Origin: Tetrapyrgos nigripes
Lineage: Eukaryota > Basidiomycota > Agaricomycetes > Agaricales > Campanellaceae
DNA length: 64,000 bases
Direction: 5' to 3'
Assembly (NCBI GenBank): GCA_013368315.1
Contig: JAACJM010000170.1
Location: 1 to 64,000, forward strand
Position 1 is the first letter of the stretch. Each line of letters opens with the position of its first letter. Shown here in pieces: positions 45,636 to 56,834 of this stretch. A program made the position numbers and the translations under genes. The notes under the pieces were generated by a model. That model was given only the letters and a program-made list of their open reading frames with translations, was not told the origin of the DNA and made no database searches.

Positions 45636-46987
45636 ATGTCTCTGTATGATGATATGCTGGAAAGACTCTCCGCAGACGTACCCTGGACTCCAGAGAATGA
45701 AGTGGTCGGTGTCAATCCGCTCTGTACTTGGTCAAAGGTCCCAATCATTTCTACAGGCAATACTGGAACCATATACGTTCTTGACTTGCAATCCGGGAAA
45801 AGATATGCGAGGACGACTCATCGAAGCCTTCAATCTTTGGCTGAACGTTCCGAAGGCTGAACTAGAGGTCATCACTCGAATCGTCAATATGCTTCACTCA
45901 GCCAGTTTGATGTACGTCTCGAGTTGCCTGATTCAAAGTCTCTTGTCTCACACATTTCACAGGGTTGACGACATCGAGGATGCTTCTCAGCTTCGCCGTG
46001 GTAGACCAGGTGCGACCATCCCATCCCCAAAGCCCAACTTCCCCACTAACAACTCTCCCAATGCCCTCAGTCGTCCACAAGATTTACGGAGTACCCCAAA
46101 CCATCAATACCGCCAACTACGTGTATTTCTTAGCGTTTCAGGAGTTGGTAAAGCTGCGTACGGAGGGAAACCCGGCGAGAGACTTGGACGCGCTTGTCAA
46201 TGGTAGGCCTCGTTCGGTGTTTCCTTGCACAAATTCCTAGAGATATCTTTCATCCTTGCAGCTGAATTGCTCGCTCTTCACCGAGGGCAAGGCCTAGAAC
46301 TCATATGGCGCGACTCGCTTCAATGTCCAACTGAGGAGGAATATGTTGGCATGGTCAATAATAGTGAGCCCTTATACGCCTTTTTCGCGAGGTCTTATTC
46401 ACTGGGTTGTTTCCAGAGACTGGAGGATTACTGAGGATTGGCGTTAAACTCATGATGGCCTGCGCAACAACCAACACCGATGTGTCAGTACATTTGCTAC
46501 TCGGTACATAGCTTTCATTGATGGCATCTTATAGGGATTTCGTACCGCTCGTAAATCTCATCGGAGTGTACTTTCAAATCCGTGACGATTTGATGAATCT
46601 ACAGAGCCCAGAGGTGTGTGATATTATCTATCATCGACCAGGTACTAACCACGAATTTGCCAGTATTCCAGCAACAAAGGCTTCGCAGAAGACCTAACAG
46701 AAGGCAAATTTTCATTTCCGATCATCCACGGTATCCAAGCCAACTTGTCCAACCGTCAAATCATAAGCGTATTGCAAAAACGCCCGACAACGCCCACGTT
46801 GAAGACCCACGTGATCACCTACCTCAAGGATAAGACGAAATCGTTTGATTACACTTTGGAGGTATTGGACAAGTTGGACAAGCAGACTCGAGCTCTTATA
46901 CAACGATTAGGAGGCAATGTTGGTCTTGAGAAGCTTATGGACGGATTATGGGCTGATCGAGAGAAGATCATGGGCACATCAATGTAG
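45636..46987 (+). CDS. Geranylgeranyl diphosphate synthase-type prenyltransferase
   Basis: Eight exons join in phase to 324 aa: 45636-45704, 45757-45911, 45963-46009, 46071-46202, 46262-46363, 46417-46483, 46535-46613, 46664-46987. The first Asp-rich motif is DDIED ([21 protein letters not shown]), the second is DDLMN ([11 protein letters not shown]). [29 protein letters not shown] and [11 protein letters not shown] complete the trans-prenyltransferase signature. The length and motif spacing fit fungal GGPP synthase, which condenses C5 units into C20 diphosphate for prenylation and diterpenes. No terpene cyclase is seen nearby, so a housekeeping role is the simplest reading. Confidence 0.93.
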
Positions 46988-48326
46988 GACACACCATGGT
47001 CGCGACGGTCACCAAAGGATGTGTTCTCGGAATACATTTTTGTTCGCGTCCTCGGCGTCTGGCAGGGAGCGTGCAGAAGCAGGAGGTTTCGTGCCTCACC
47101 GACGGACATAATGATACTGTGTACTAATTGAAGCAATGGATTACAGTTGGAGTGATAGGTCAACCTATGCTACCCAAGTCTTTTGAAGAGAAAGAAGTTT
47201 AATCAATCCATGCGTGCGAGATTTTGTCTTTGTCAAGTACTGGAAGATCCTGATACAGTCATCTGGGAAGCCTCGAGATCTGCCAGCGTGCACCGTCTGC
47301 AAAACGTAGTAGTGTCGCTGTTAAACCTTTGAGTTTGACGATGGAATTGGCGGTTTTCGGTTGTTAAACTTGTCAGTGTCAGGGGCCAAAGACGGTGTAA
47401 GTGCCAATGTTGCACCCTTGCACTGGTAGTGACCGGGATCTGATTTTGGGTCGTTGGTGAAGGCGAAAAAATCGACGTTGCATTAAAATGCAGGTCTGGC
47501 AATTCGGTAGCAGATTCACGACTGTCAAGTGAAGAGTAAACACGACGAACCAGTCAGTCAGCGAGGCCAGCATGGGCAGGGAACAAGGTAGACGTACGGC
47601 CATATGCAAGTTATTTGAAAGAAAAGAGAGATGGGGAGAGAAGGATTGGGAAACGATCAGTTGAAGGAATCGTGGTGAAAGAGACGTACTATATACCCAG
47701 GAAAAAAAGGAATATGCCACCAGTTTGTGGTAGGTTGGGCTTTGACTCTTGCGATTGCACAGATTCGGGCGAATAATGAAAAAAATGCAGTAAGCAACTA
47801 AGAATGCAGGTTCCAACGGTTCACGCTTGACTAACGCAGTTCTGGGAAAAAATTTTGCCCGTAGAAATATCAAGATGTGTTTGGGAAGCCCCAAAAACTC
47901 TTCCAGAAACAAGGAAAACGAGAGGAACAGCGAGAGGGACAGCAACGAAACCATTCCTGAGGTCTAATCACGACGCTGACAGTAACCGTTGCTGTTGCTT
48001 GAGAGCATTCTTGCAGAAAACAGCTTCTGAGACCTCAAGCAGGCGCAGGTACCAGAGTCTCCAAACAGATGTCCACAGCTGCAAAAGCATCTCTCTACAT
48101 GGGAGGAAGACAAGATTGTCGGGAAACGTGACGCGTTCCAACTTGTTCTCTCCCGTCATCCTCTGTGGATTGGACATACTTACTTGTCATGCTCAGAATT
48201 TCCGGATCCTCAATATCTATAGTTCGCACCCACATGGATTATATCTTAATGAACGGGAAGTTCTCTGCGAGGGTGTGTCTTCTTAATGCATTCCAATTTT
48301 ATGTTGACGTTCACCATTGACCGCAG
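46988..48326. other. Intergenic
   Basis: No supported gene. Frames at 47,379-47,954 (-) and 47,855-48,286 (+) have no motifs. The expected first exon of the module gene at 48,327 is not evident here. Confidence 0.4.
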
Positions 48327-49195
48327 GATTGTATGTACTAGGGCCCTTCACAAAGATCTTTTTCTTCAGTGACTTTCGGTAGTCGCACTCCCAAATATCA
48401 TGACCTCTCAGGCAAACAAAGCATCAGATTTTGCTACGGGACCAAGATGGTGATCGGCCATTATCAAGCATTCAAAACCCCATACTACCTACCGTTTCCC
48501 GAGAAGACAAGCGGTTTCTTCTACTACCATTCCCCTCAAAACGCACCACTCTTCGCTGGAGGTATGCGCTTCCGCGTCTGCCCTTCCAACGACCTCAAGA
48601 CGTTTCAGGATGGTTCTGACCTGCTCAAACGCAACGGATTTCCATGGGAGATATCAAATTGGTCAATTGCACTCAACGAGACATATCATCCGCTGGGGGA
48701 GGAGCTGGTCAAAACTGGAGCTATTTCACCCGAGACACTTCCACTGTGTCGCAAGTTGGCATCTCAGCACTCACTTCGCGCTGCGCCTTATCATGTGGTG
48801 TACGCTCTGAAACAGCCGTTTCCAGTGACATTGGGTGCAGCTCAAGTTAGGTCTGTGGTGGCTAATGAGAGAAAGTTAATGAGGCCGTGCATGTGCAGCA
48901 GGGTTGTAGAGCTCTTAGACGATACACTCGGAGTTGATGGTATGTCACTCTTTTTCTGTGACTGACAAAAACATTGAGAAGTCGGTCTCCAGATAGAGAA
49001 GCTGCCCATGTATGCTTTGACTTGGAAGAAGGTCACCCAGTCATTCGTTTAATATCAGTACCACCGAAATACGTCGGGAAGATGAAGTACAAAGTTGGGG
49101 AGGCAGCAAGGCTGTCTTTCCATCGAGATTCGGGCAATTTGGAGGCCTGGGATATCCTCAAAAGCTCTACTTATGGACATGACGTGTACGGGTAG
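48327..49195 (+). pseudogene. Module copy A: unknown protein, frame broken near 5' end
   Basis: The main exon (to 48939) contains GLYVLGPFTKIFFFS, then after a one-base shift at the T5 run 48359-48363 the frame continues DLSGKQSIRF, LPFPEKTSGFFYYHSPQN, PLFAGGMRFRVCPSNDLKTF and FPWEISNW. A second exon (48993-49195) adds AHVCFDLEEGHPVIRLISV and ends YGHDVYG. No start exon is evident. I do not recognise a function; proteins with 'PLFAG.MRFRVC' look specific to mushroom fungi. Its stop lies 67 bp from the stop of the convergent BBE oxidase. The paralogue at 51.6-52.4 kb has the same structure. Confidence 0.6.
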
Positions 49196-49261
49196 TCTCA
49201 TAGTCAAATATTGGGATCTGCTTGACCTACTTATTGATATATACCACCACTACCTCAACCA

Positions 49262-50988
49262 TCACAGCTCCGTACGTGCAGCAGACTCAAAACCCCAGTG
49301 CTCATCGCTTGAGTCATGGGGAAGTTTGAATCCACCCTTCCACAAACGACCCAACACATCTTCCGAGTCATACGTCTGCTTGACCTTTCTCATTCTCGCG
49401 AGATCGTCCCGGTTCACCGAACGGGCATACACCGGCTGCTCCTCGTTCGCGTAATTAAGATAAATGAAATCGTTGAGAATACCCCGCTGACGAGCAGTGT
49501 CTTCACTCCACGAACCAAGCTTCCTCATACCATCGTACATGGCCTCGTCATCAGCTCTATGGTCCCAATAGGCCGAAAGCAGAACAACTGGTGAGATGAT
49601 ATTCATTAGAAAGGCAAAGCATGGTCATAAATGTCATGTAGCACAACTTACGAGCTAAATCGTCTCCTGATTCCATCAAGACATTTCGGAAAGGATTTTC
49701 GCCCGTCTCTGAGCTCGCAGCACTAAATCCCCTAGTAATAGGCTGAATCAAAACATCCCAATGTATTCCTGAAACATGTTCCAGCTCGTCATAGATCTCC
49801 TTTGCGCGAGAGAAGACATCCCAAAGAAACGAAGCATCAAGCCGGGTAGTAAAAGTAAACCATCTGACACGCTTGTGATCAGCAAAGTTGAACTGTAAAT
49901 CATGGATTGCATCAAGCAGCGTAGTCGTCTTCGTTGTATCGATGATAGAGGCAGCCAGGGTGAGAGGGGCACTTGGAGACGTGTCGAGAGAAGCATGCCA
50001 GACTATAGCTCTCTCGTGAGTATTGTGCCTTCCGAGACAAATCGCCTGCAGTTCTTCTTTAACTGAGGCTGAATCTTGCGTAAATGAAATCCAATTATCA
50101 AGAAGCTGTGGCGTTTCATGGGCAGTAATAGGATAGGTGCGGATACCACTCCATACGTCCTTCAATGGATACGTCAACACGTCAAAACGAGTAACGATAC
50201 CAAAGTTGGTACCACCCAGTTTCAGGGCCCAGAACAGATCTGGATGGAAAGTAGCGTTGGCGTCTACGATACTTCCATCCGCGAGTACGACTTGGTAGTT
50301 CACCACATTGTCTGAACCAAAGCCGTGTTGGAAAGATAGCAGGCTGATACCTCCTGTAGAGCCGTTGTGTCAACGACCATGGATTTTACGCATGGAGGAC
50401 CGCTTACCTCCAAGAAAAAACCCACCAATACCTACTTCAGGCATTCGAGCGCCAACGGTGGTAAGATTGAACGACTCCAACGCCGTGTATACCCTTTTCC
50501 AGTTGAACCAGGACCAAGTCGTACTAAACCCTTACTTTTGTCGACGTCGATGCCATCCAGTCGGCCGAGGTCCAACACGACACCACCATCAGTGTTTGAA
50601 CCTACACAACCCATGTGTCCGCCTGAGCGAACAGAAAAATGGCATGCGTGCTTTGTCAGGGTCTTTATGGTCAGAGCAACTTCGGAAGGTGTTGCTGGTG
50701 AAACTCGACAGAATGGAAGCAGGTCGGTTTGTTGGCGAAGATAGTACGTTTCTTGCTGGCGGTCGTACTCGAGTGATCCGGGGAGGTGGAGAGCGAGCTC
50801 AGGAAGGGACTTGGACAGGACAGTACACTGTAAATGCAGTGGCTTGGTAACCAGCTTCGTATTGTATTTTGGTCTTGACTTACACATAGATGACCAGGGG
50901 TGTTGTCTCCAACAACGCCTAGAGGCGTCTGACTCTGGGAAGCTCTGCATAGAGCAACCGTGAACACAGGGAAAAGCAAGAAGTGCAT
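49262..50988 (-). CDS. Module copy A: secreted BBE-type FAD oxidase, one-base frameshift
   Basis: Four exons: 50988-50884, 50827-50408, 50353-49652, 49587-49262 (about 517 aa if the frame is kept). It starts with a signal-peptide-like MHFLLFPVFTVALCRAS. The PCMH FAD-binding domain shows FSVRSGGHMGCVGSNTDGG (the His of RSGGH is the usual covalent flavin site) and GVVLDLGRLDGIDVD; the C-terminal BBE segment reads YLNYANEEQPVYA. Enzymes of this class oxidise sugars or secondary metabolites with O2. At about 50501 one base is missing relative to copy B (GPGSTGKGY where B has GPGSTWKRVY), which shifts the frame before the exon end. Convergent with the unknown module gene. Confidence 0.85.
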
Positions 50989-51584
50989 GATTTGGATCAG
51001 TCAGTGAGACGAAGGTTCGTATATAGAGAACCTTGGCACCATTTCTCCTCCGGCCGCAAAGTTTAGGTCGTCTATAGAAACAAGACCAAAGGAAATGAAC
51101 CTAAGAACCGCAAAGTTTAGGTCGAACCAAGACCAAAGGAAACGTAAGAACCGCAAAGTTTAGGTCGTTTGAACACCACGTCCAGACGTATTGGTATCCC
51201 GACCACAGGTCCCCATCATGATGTCTAGTAGGAATGATCCAAAAGATCCAAAAAGGTTTTTGCTGGCCGTGAAGAAGCTTGAACCAAGATGGGCAAACCA
51301 CTGTCCGATACACTTTCTGAGGCGTATTCAGAATTTCATTGACGAGTTTTGAGCCGATTCTTCCTGTTTATTTCGAGCAGATCAATGAGAAGAGCAAACG
51401 TGACGCGTTGAACTTTCTCGGCTTTGTCTCTTCCTACGTATCATGGTCAGAGGTGTCTCAATATCTGCAATGCGCGGTCATGATCAAGGCTGGATTATAA
51501 GAAGGCAGTTCTCCACGTCGCAGGCGGTCAGAGTGTGTACTCTCTATAACTTTCTATTCTCATGACCACAATTGAAGTTCGTAG
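50989..51584. other. Spacer between module copies
   Basis: Holds the promoter of the copy A oxidase and a short tandem repeat (51054-51167). No supported gene. Confidence 0.45.
51054..51167. repeat. Short tandem repeat in oxidase promoter
   Basis: The 17-mer ccgcaaagtttaggtcg occurs at 51054-51070, 51108-51124 and 51151-51167 (spacings 54 and 43 bp). Between copies a second shared element, aagaccaaaggaaa, appears twice. It lies 66-180 bp upstream of the copy A oxidase ATG and has no counterpart seen upstream of copy B. Confidence 0.85.
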
Positions 51585-52445
51585 TATCGTACCAGGAACG
51601 CTGTAGTTTCTTCAGTAACTCCCAATAGCCTCACTTCCGATGATCATCTCGACCTCTCTGGTAAAAAAGCCGCCAACCTTTGGTACCGTAGAACAGCGCA
51701 CGTCTATTTCCATTATGACTTCGCAGATAATTTCCTACCGTTTCCCGAGAAGACAAGCGGTTTCTTCTACTACCATTCCCCTCAAAACGCACCACTCTTT
51801 GCTGGAGGTATGCGCTTTCGCGTCTGCCCTTCCAACGACCCAAAAACATTTCAGGATGGTTTTGACCTGCTCAAACGCAACGGCTTTCCTTGGGAGATCT
51901 CAAATTGGAGACTTGCACTGAACAAAACAAGTCTTGCGTTGGGGAAGGAGCTGGTCAACAGTGGAACTATACAGAGCAATGTACTGCGGTTGTGTCGCAA
52001 GTTGGCATCTCAGCTCTCACTTCACATTGCACCTCATCATGTCGTGTATGCTCTGAAACAGCCGTTTCCGATGACCTTGGGTGTAACTCGATATAATAAT
52101 CCAGTAGCGAATGAAACAAAGATGACGAGGGGGTACATGAGAAGTCGGATTGTAGAGCTCCTTGGCACGGACGTATTCAACGTTAAGAGTATGTCGCTAT
52201 CTGCTGTATAGAGGAAAACAACACTGACAAGTCGGTTTCCAGCTGGAGATGTTGCTCATGTATGCTTTGACTTGGAAGATGGTCACCCAGTCATTCGTTT
52301 GCTATCAGTGCCACCAGAATACGTCGGGAAGATGAAGTACAAAGTTGGAGACACAGAAAAGCTGTCTTTCAACCAAGGTTCGGGCTATTCTCAGGCCTGG
52401 GATATCCTCAAAAACTCAACTTATGGACATGACGTGTATGGATAG
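51585..52445 (+). pseudogene. Module copy B: unknown protein, 5' part truncated
   Basis: Exons about 51585-52188 and 52243-52445. It matches copy A: DLSGKKAANLWY, LPFPEKTSGFFYYHSPQN, FRVCPSNDPKTF, FPWEISNWRLAL, then AHVCFDLEDGHPVIRLLSV and YGHDVYG. Upstream an ATG at about 51,562 reads MTTIEVRSIVPGTL and then a stop, exactly where copy A has YVLGPFTKIFF; that segment appears deleted here. A 66-nt stretch (51734-51799) is identical to copy A (48488-48553). Its stop is 63 bp from the stop of the convergent oxidase. Function unknown. Confidence 0.6.
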
Positions 52446-52507
52446 TTTCATAGTCAAACATTGGATCTATTCGAGCTACTTATTCATATCTATCACTACC
52501 TCAAATA

Positions 52508-54245
52508 TTACAGCTCCGTGCGTGCAGCATACCAGTGCTCATCGCTTGAATCATGGGGAAGTTTGAATCCACCCTTCCACAAACGACCCAACACATCTTC
52601 CGAGTCATACGTCAGCTTGACCTTTCTCATTCTCGCGAGGTCGTCTCGGTTCACCGAGCGCGCATACACCGGCTGCTCATCACTTGCATAATTCAGGTAT
52701 ATAAAACTGTTGAAAATGCCTCGTTGACGAGCAGTGTCTTCACCCCAAGTAGTCAGCTTGCGAATAGCATTGTACATGGCTTCGTCATCGGCTTTGTTTC
52801 TCCAGGAGATGATGAACTCGACAACTGGGTAGAAAGGACAACGTCAGGACGCCGAGAGCCGCAGAGGAAAGAGAAGGGAAGACGTTAAATGTGACTCACT
52901 AGCCAAATCATCCTCTGATTCCATAAGGACCTTTCGGAAAGGGTTTCCTCCAGTCTTCGAGCTGGCGGTGAGGAAACTTTGAGCGATAGGCTGTAGACAC
53001 AAATCCCATTGCAATCCTGAGACGTATTCCAATTCGTCAAAGATCTCCTTCATACGAGAGAACGTATCCCAGAGGAACGCTGCGTCAATCTTGACAGTAA
53101 AGGTAGACCATCTCGTGCGCTTCTGTTCATCAAAGCCAGTTAAGTCTTCAAGGAATCCGAGAAGTGTGGTCGCTCTTGTGGTATCATGGGTGGAGGCAGC
53201 CGGTGTAAGAGGAGGAGTTGGAGTGGTGTCGAGTGAACCGTGCCAGACAACAATTCTCTCGTCGACATTGTCTTGTCTATGCCTTCCGAGGACAAGGAAT
53301 TGTAGCTCATCCTTAAGAGAGGCTACGTTCCGTGAAAATGTGGCCCAGTTCTCCAGTAGCTGGGGTGTTTCCTGTGAAGTAACAGGGTAGACGCGAAGAC
53401 CGCTCCAGACATCTTTCAACGGGTACGTAAACGTATCAAAGCGCGTGACGATTCCATAGTTTGTACTTCCGAGCTTGAGAGCCCAGAAGAGATCTGGGTG
53501 AGAAGTAGCGTTCGCGTTGACTATGCTTCCGTCTGCGAGAACCACTTCATAATTGGCGACGTTGTCTGAACCAAAACCATGTTGAAATGAGAGTAAACTG
53601 ATTCCACCTATCAATCACGATAGAAGTCAGAGCTGGAATCTTTATATGAATGAGGAGCAAGACCTGCCTCCGAGGAGAAATCCGCCAACACCCACGTCTG
53701 TCATTCGGGCACCAGCAGTGGTAACGTTGTATCCTTCCATTACGGTATAGACTCTCTTCCAGGTAGAACCAGGTCCAAGACGAACCACGCCTTTTTCCTC
53801 GTCGACATCAACCCCATTCAACTGACCAAGATCCAGCGTGACGCCTCCAGCAGAATTTGCAGCTGTCCAACTCATATGGCCTCCGGAGCGGACAGCGAAA
53901 GGACAATCATGCTTTGTAAGGGTTTTGACGATTAGAGAGACTTCAGAGGATGTCGTAGGAGAGATTCGGCAGGAGGGGTTCAGCTCGGTTTGTTGAAGAA
54001 TGTAGTAGTGTTTCTGTTGGGCTTCATATTCGCTGGATCCGGGGAAGTGAACGATAGACGGGTTAGGAAGGGTCTCGGAAAGGGAAGTACACTGTAAACG
54101 TAGGCATTAATGGCAGTCTCGACATCATTATATGCTTTGGACTCACGCATACAAGACCGGGACCTTTGTCCTTAGGGACATTGAGAGGTGTCTGCGAGGC
54201 TCTGGACAGCGCCAGACAAGCGAGAGGAACGAGCAGGGAAAGCAT
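52508..54245 (-). CDS. Module copy B: secreted BBE-type FAD oxidase
   Basis: Four exons join in phase to 515 aa: 54245-54147, 54091-53668, 53607-52900, 52824-52508. MLSLLVPLACLALSRAS is a signal peptide. FAVRSGGHMSWTAANSAGG carries the covalent-flavin His; VRLGPGSTWKRVYTVMEGY, VGVGGFLLGGG, FQHGFGSDNV and HPDLFWALKLG complete the FAD domain; the BBE segment reads YLNYASDEQPVYA. Ser stands in FGSDNV, so I see no second flavin-linking Cys there. Intron 2 has a GC donor (GCAGGT) where copy A has GT. This is the intact copy; substrate unknown, expected to act in the secretory route or outside the cell. Confidence 0.92.
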
Positions 54246-54587
54246 CTCGTTTCATCAGAGAAGGTTCCACAGGCTTTTATATGGATCTTTCAAGCCATTT
54301 CTTGTGAGAATTCTAGTTCAGTATCGAGTGTAAATTGCTCCCAGAATCAATCAAGACTCAATACACGTTGACAGGAATTTGATTTAACGGGATGTTAGTA
54401 AAGCTTGTCTACATAATCGCCTCGCTCAAAGTTGGTGCCAACGGCTGCTTAAAAGTGGTTCCAGGCTTACCTGCAAGCATCTCTCCGCAAGATTGTATTC
54501 TCGATTACACGTCAGACCACCCTTCTAGCCTAAAGCAAGGATGATAGAAGTGACCTAGCATTTGAGAGTAGACTGAAAGAACAAAGC

Positions 54588-56834
54588 ATGGTGGTGGTCA
54601 AGAAGAGAAGAGTGCGAAATAACCGTGTCACACTCTCTCGTCCTCCACCACCTCAAATGTCCGGAACTCCCACCACACCGCGTTCCAAGACCACTTTCAA
54701 TCCTACAACACCACCAGCTACCTCAAGAGTACAGAGTTCGGCGATTCATTCTTCACCACACTACACAACAACTCGCAGACACTCGCTATACGGAGTCGAA
54801 GACAGAGTGGTCATAGACCCTGGCTCTAGGATATGGAAGATTGGTTTCAGTGGCGAAGGCAAACCTCGAGATGTGTTCTACTCTGACGGAAGGAACGGCC
54901 AACCGTTATGGGGACTCAGTCGCGCTTCAGATGCGGCAGAGCGAGCTGAAGAGGACCGTTTGCTGGAGATCAAAGTAGAAAGGTGTCTTCGGTCTGTCTT
55001 CCATGAGTGAGTTCTACTGTTGTCCTTTCTAGTTGTAGTATACCCTCTCATGGGTTCTGAAGCTCACTTCTAACAGATCCAAAGGCGCGTAAAGTCATCA
55101 TAGTAGAACATCCTTTGTTGCCGCTCCACATCAAGGAGATGATTGCACGGATATTATTCGAGAATTTACAAGTCAGTCACTTTTTTGGTTGCTCTGCGCG
55201 ATGTTCTAATGTGAGAGTGCAGGTACCTTCCGTCTCTTTCGCCTCCAGCCATTTGCTGTCCTTATTTGCCGTTGGTCGAATAACGGGCCTGGTCCTAGAT
55301 TGCGGACATCTGGAATCAGTCACTCTTCCTGTACGATCCCTTCTTGACTGCTTGACTCTGCTGCAGAGCTGACAGACAACGTCAGATTTTCGCTGCTCGT
55401 CCCCTATTCCCTCAAATCCGTACAACCCCACTCGCTGGCTCCCGTTTCTCCTCACATCTTCGCAACCTACTTATCTTTTTTGGCACATACCTTCCACCGA
55501 CATCCCCAGGTCCTTCAGGCAGTCTACCAGCCGCCAGCCGCTCTGTCCGTGTGCCACCAGAAATCCTCACCGATGCAGTTATAGAAGAAGTCAAAACTCG
55601 ATGTTGTTTCGTCGGAGAGGCTCTGTCCACCATTCTAGACGCAAGAGAGAATACACCTGGATTCGATGATCAATCTACCGATATGGATTTTCCTCCAAGT
55701 AGCGATGCTACACCTTCGGAATCGGATTACTCTTACGCTGGTCATGACAGTGTAATGTCTTCTGTCCAATCTTCAGTTCAAGATTCCTCCGAATTCTCCG
55801 TGATATCGCATCCACGGGCACCAGATGATCCACGAAGAGGAGGAGGAGGAGGAGGAGGAGGTAGTGGTGAAAACCAGCTACAGGCGTTAGCAAGCATGTA
55901 CAAACGACATTCGACAGCGACCGATCTGAAAATGTCCGTGACGCCTCCGGCCTCTTCGGCTGGTTTGGGAAATGGTACTCTCATTATACCAGGATGGATA
56001 CGCGAACGCACAGCAGAGGTGTTATTTGAAGGAGGTGATGTCGATGAAAGCAGCATTGCTGAAATTATTTTGGATACTCTTCTCAAGGTATGTGTTGACG
56101 TCACTGTCGCTCAAGTTTTCCTCAATACCCTCTAACACTCTATAATACCAGGTCCCAGTCGACCTCCGCAAAACCCTCGCATCCACCATCCTCATCTCAG
56201 GTGGCACATCCATGCTGCCAGGCTTCATCCCACGTCTCTATTCCGAAATCATCAGAGCAATACAACCTCCTCCACCTCCTACTCGTCCACCAAAACCATA
56301 TAACACAGTCCAACATGGACATGAAAAATCCTCACCTCCGCAGTACGACCGATACGCAACTCTCCGACAACTCATTCCGTATTTCGCTGTAATAAATAAT
56401 CCCTCACCCGAACCGCCCTTGTCAGATCGAGCAAAAGCAAATTCGGGAAAAGCACCGGCGTTTAGTCCTGCGTGTATGGCTTGGGTGGGTGGATCGTTGG
56501 CTGGGTGGGTTTTTTCTTTCCTTCTCTTAAAACATGTCCGATGCAAACTGAGTCTTTTTTTATCAATAGAGCACTGAAAACAGGAGGCGTAGAAGTGAGT
56601 CGAGAAAAATGGGACGAAGCCGATCCTCATCGAGATGATGATGATATGGATATGGATTTGTCACCTTCCAAACCTGGTGGACACGGACACGATTTGCAGC
56701 AACATACACCGAGGAACATATTACCAGACTGGACAAGGATACCTTTACCTTCAGGTGCTCCTCCGGTGATCATGATAACGCAATCGCAATCACAACAGGT
56801 CGCATCTCCTACAGCTACTGCTGTCGGGGCGTAG
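54588..56834 (+). CDS. ARP10: Arp10-like actin-related protein (dynactin)
   Basis: Six exons join in phase to 651 aa: 54588-55006, 55063-55171, 55223-55330, 55386-56087, 56152-56504, 56570-56834. A basic Thr/Pro-rich N-terminus leads to the actin-fold start VVIDPGSRIWKIGFSGEG. Then come DPKARKVIIVEHPLLP, VGRITGLVLDCGHLESV and, late, ILISGGTSMLPGFIPRLYSE with AWVGGSLAGALK, the equivalents of actin's nucleotide-binding and C-terminal motifs. The overall pattern fits Arp10/Arp11 of the dynactin pointed end, which links dynein to cargo. A Ser-rich insertion with eight consecutive Gly (a gga repeat at about 55,838-55,862) interrupts the actin fold. ATG 54657 is an alternative start. Confidence 0.82.

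Noticed and set aside
45496..46206. 236-codon + frame over the prenyl synthase 5' region
   Set aside because: It reads through introns in the wrong frame; the spliced model contains both Asp-rich motifs and closes in phase.
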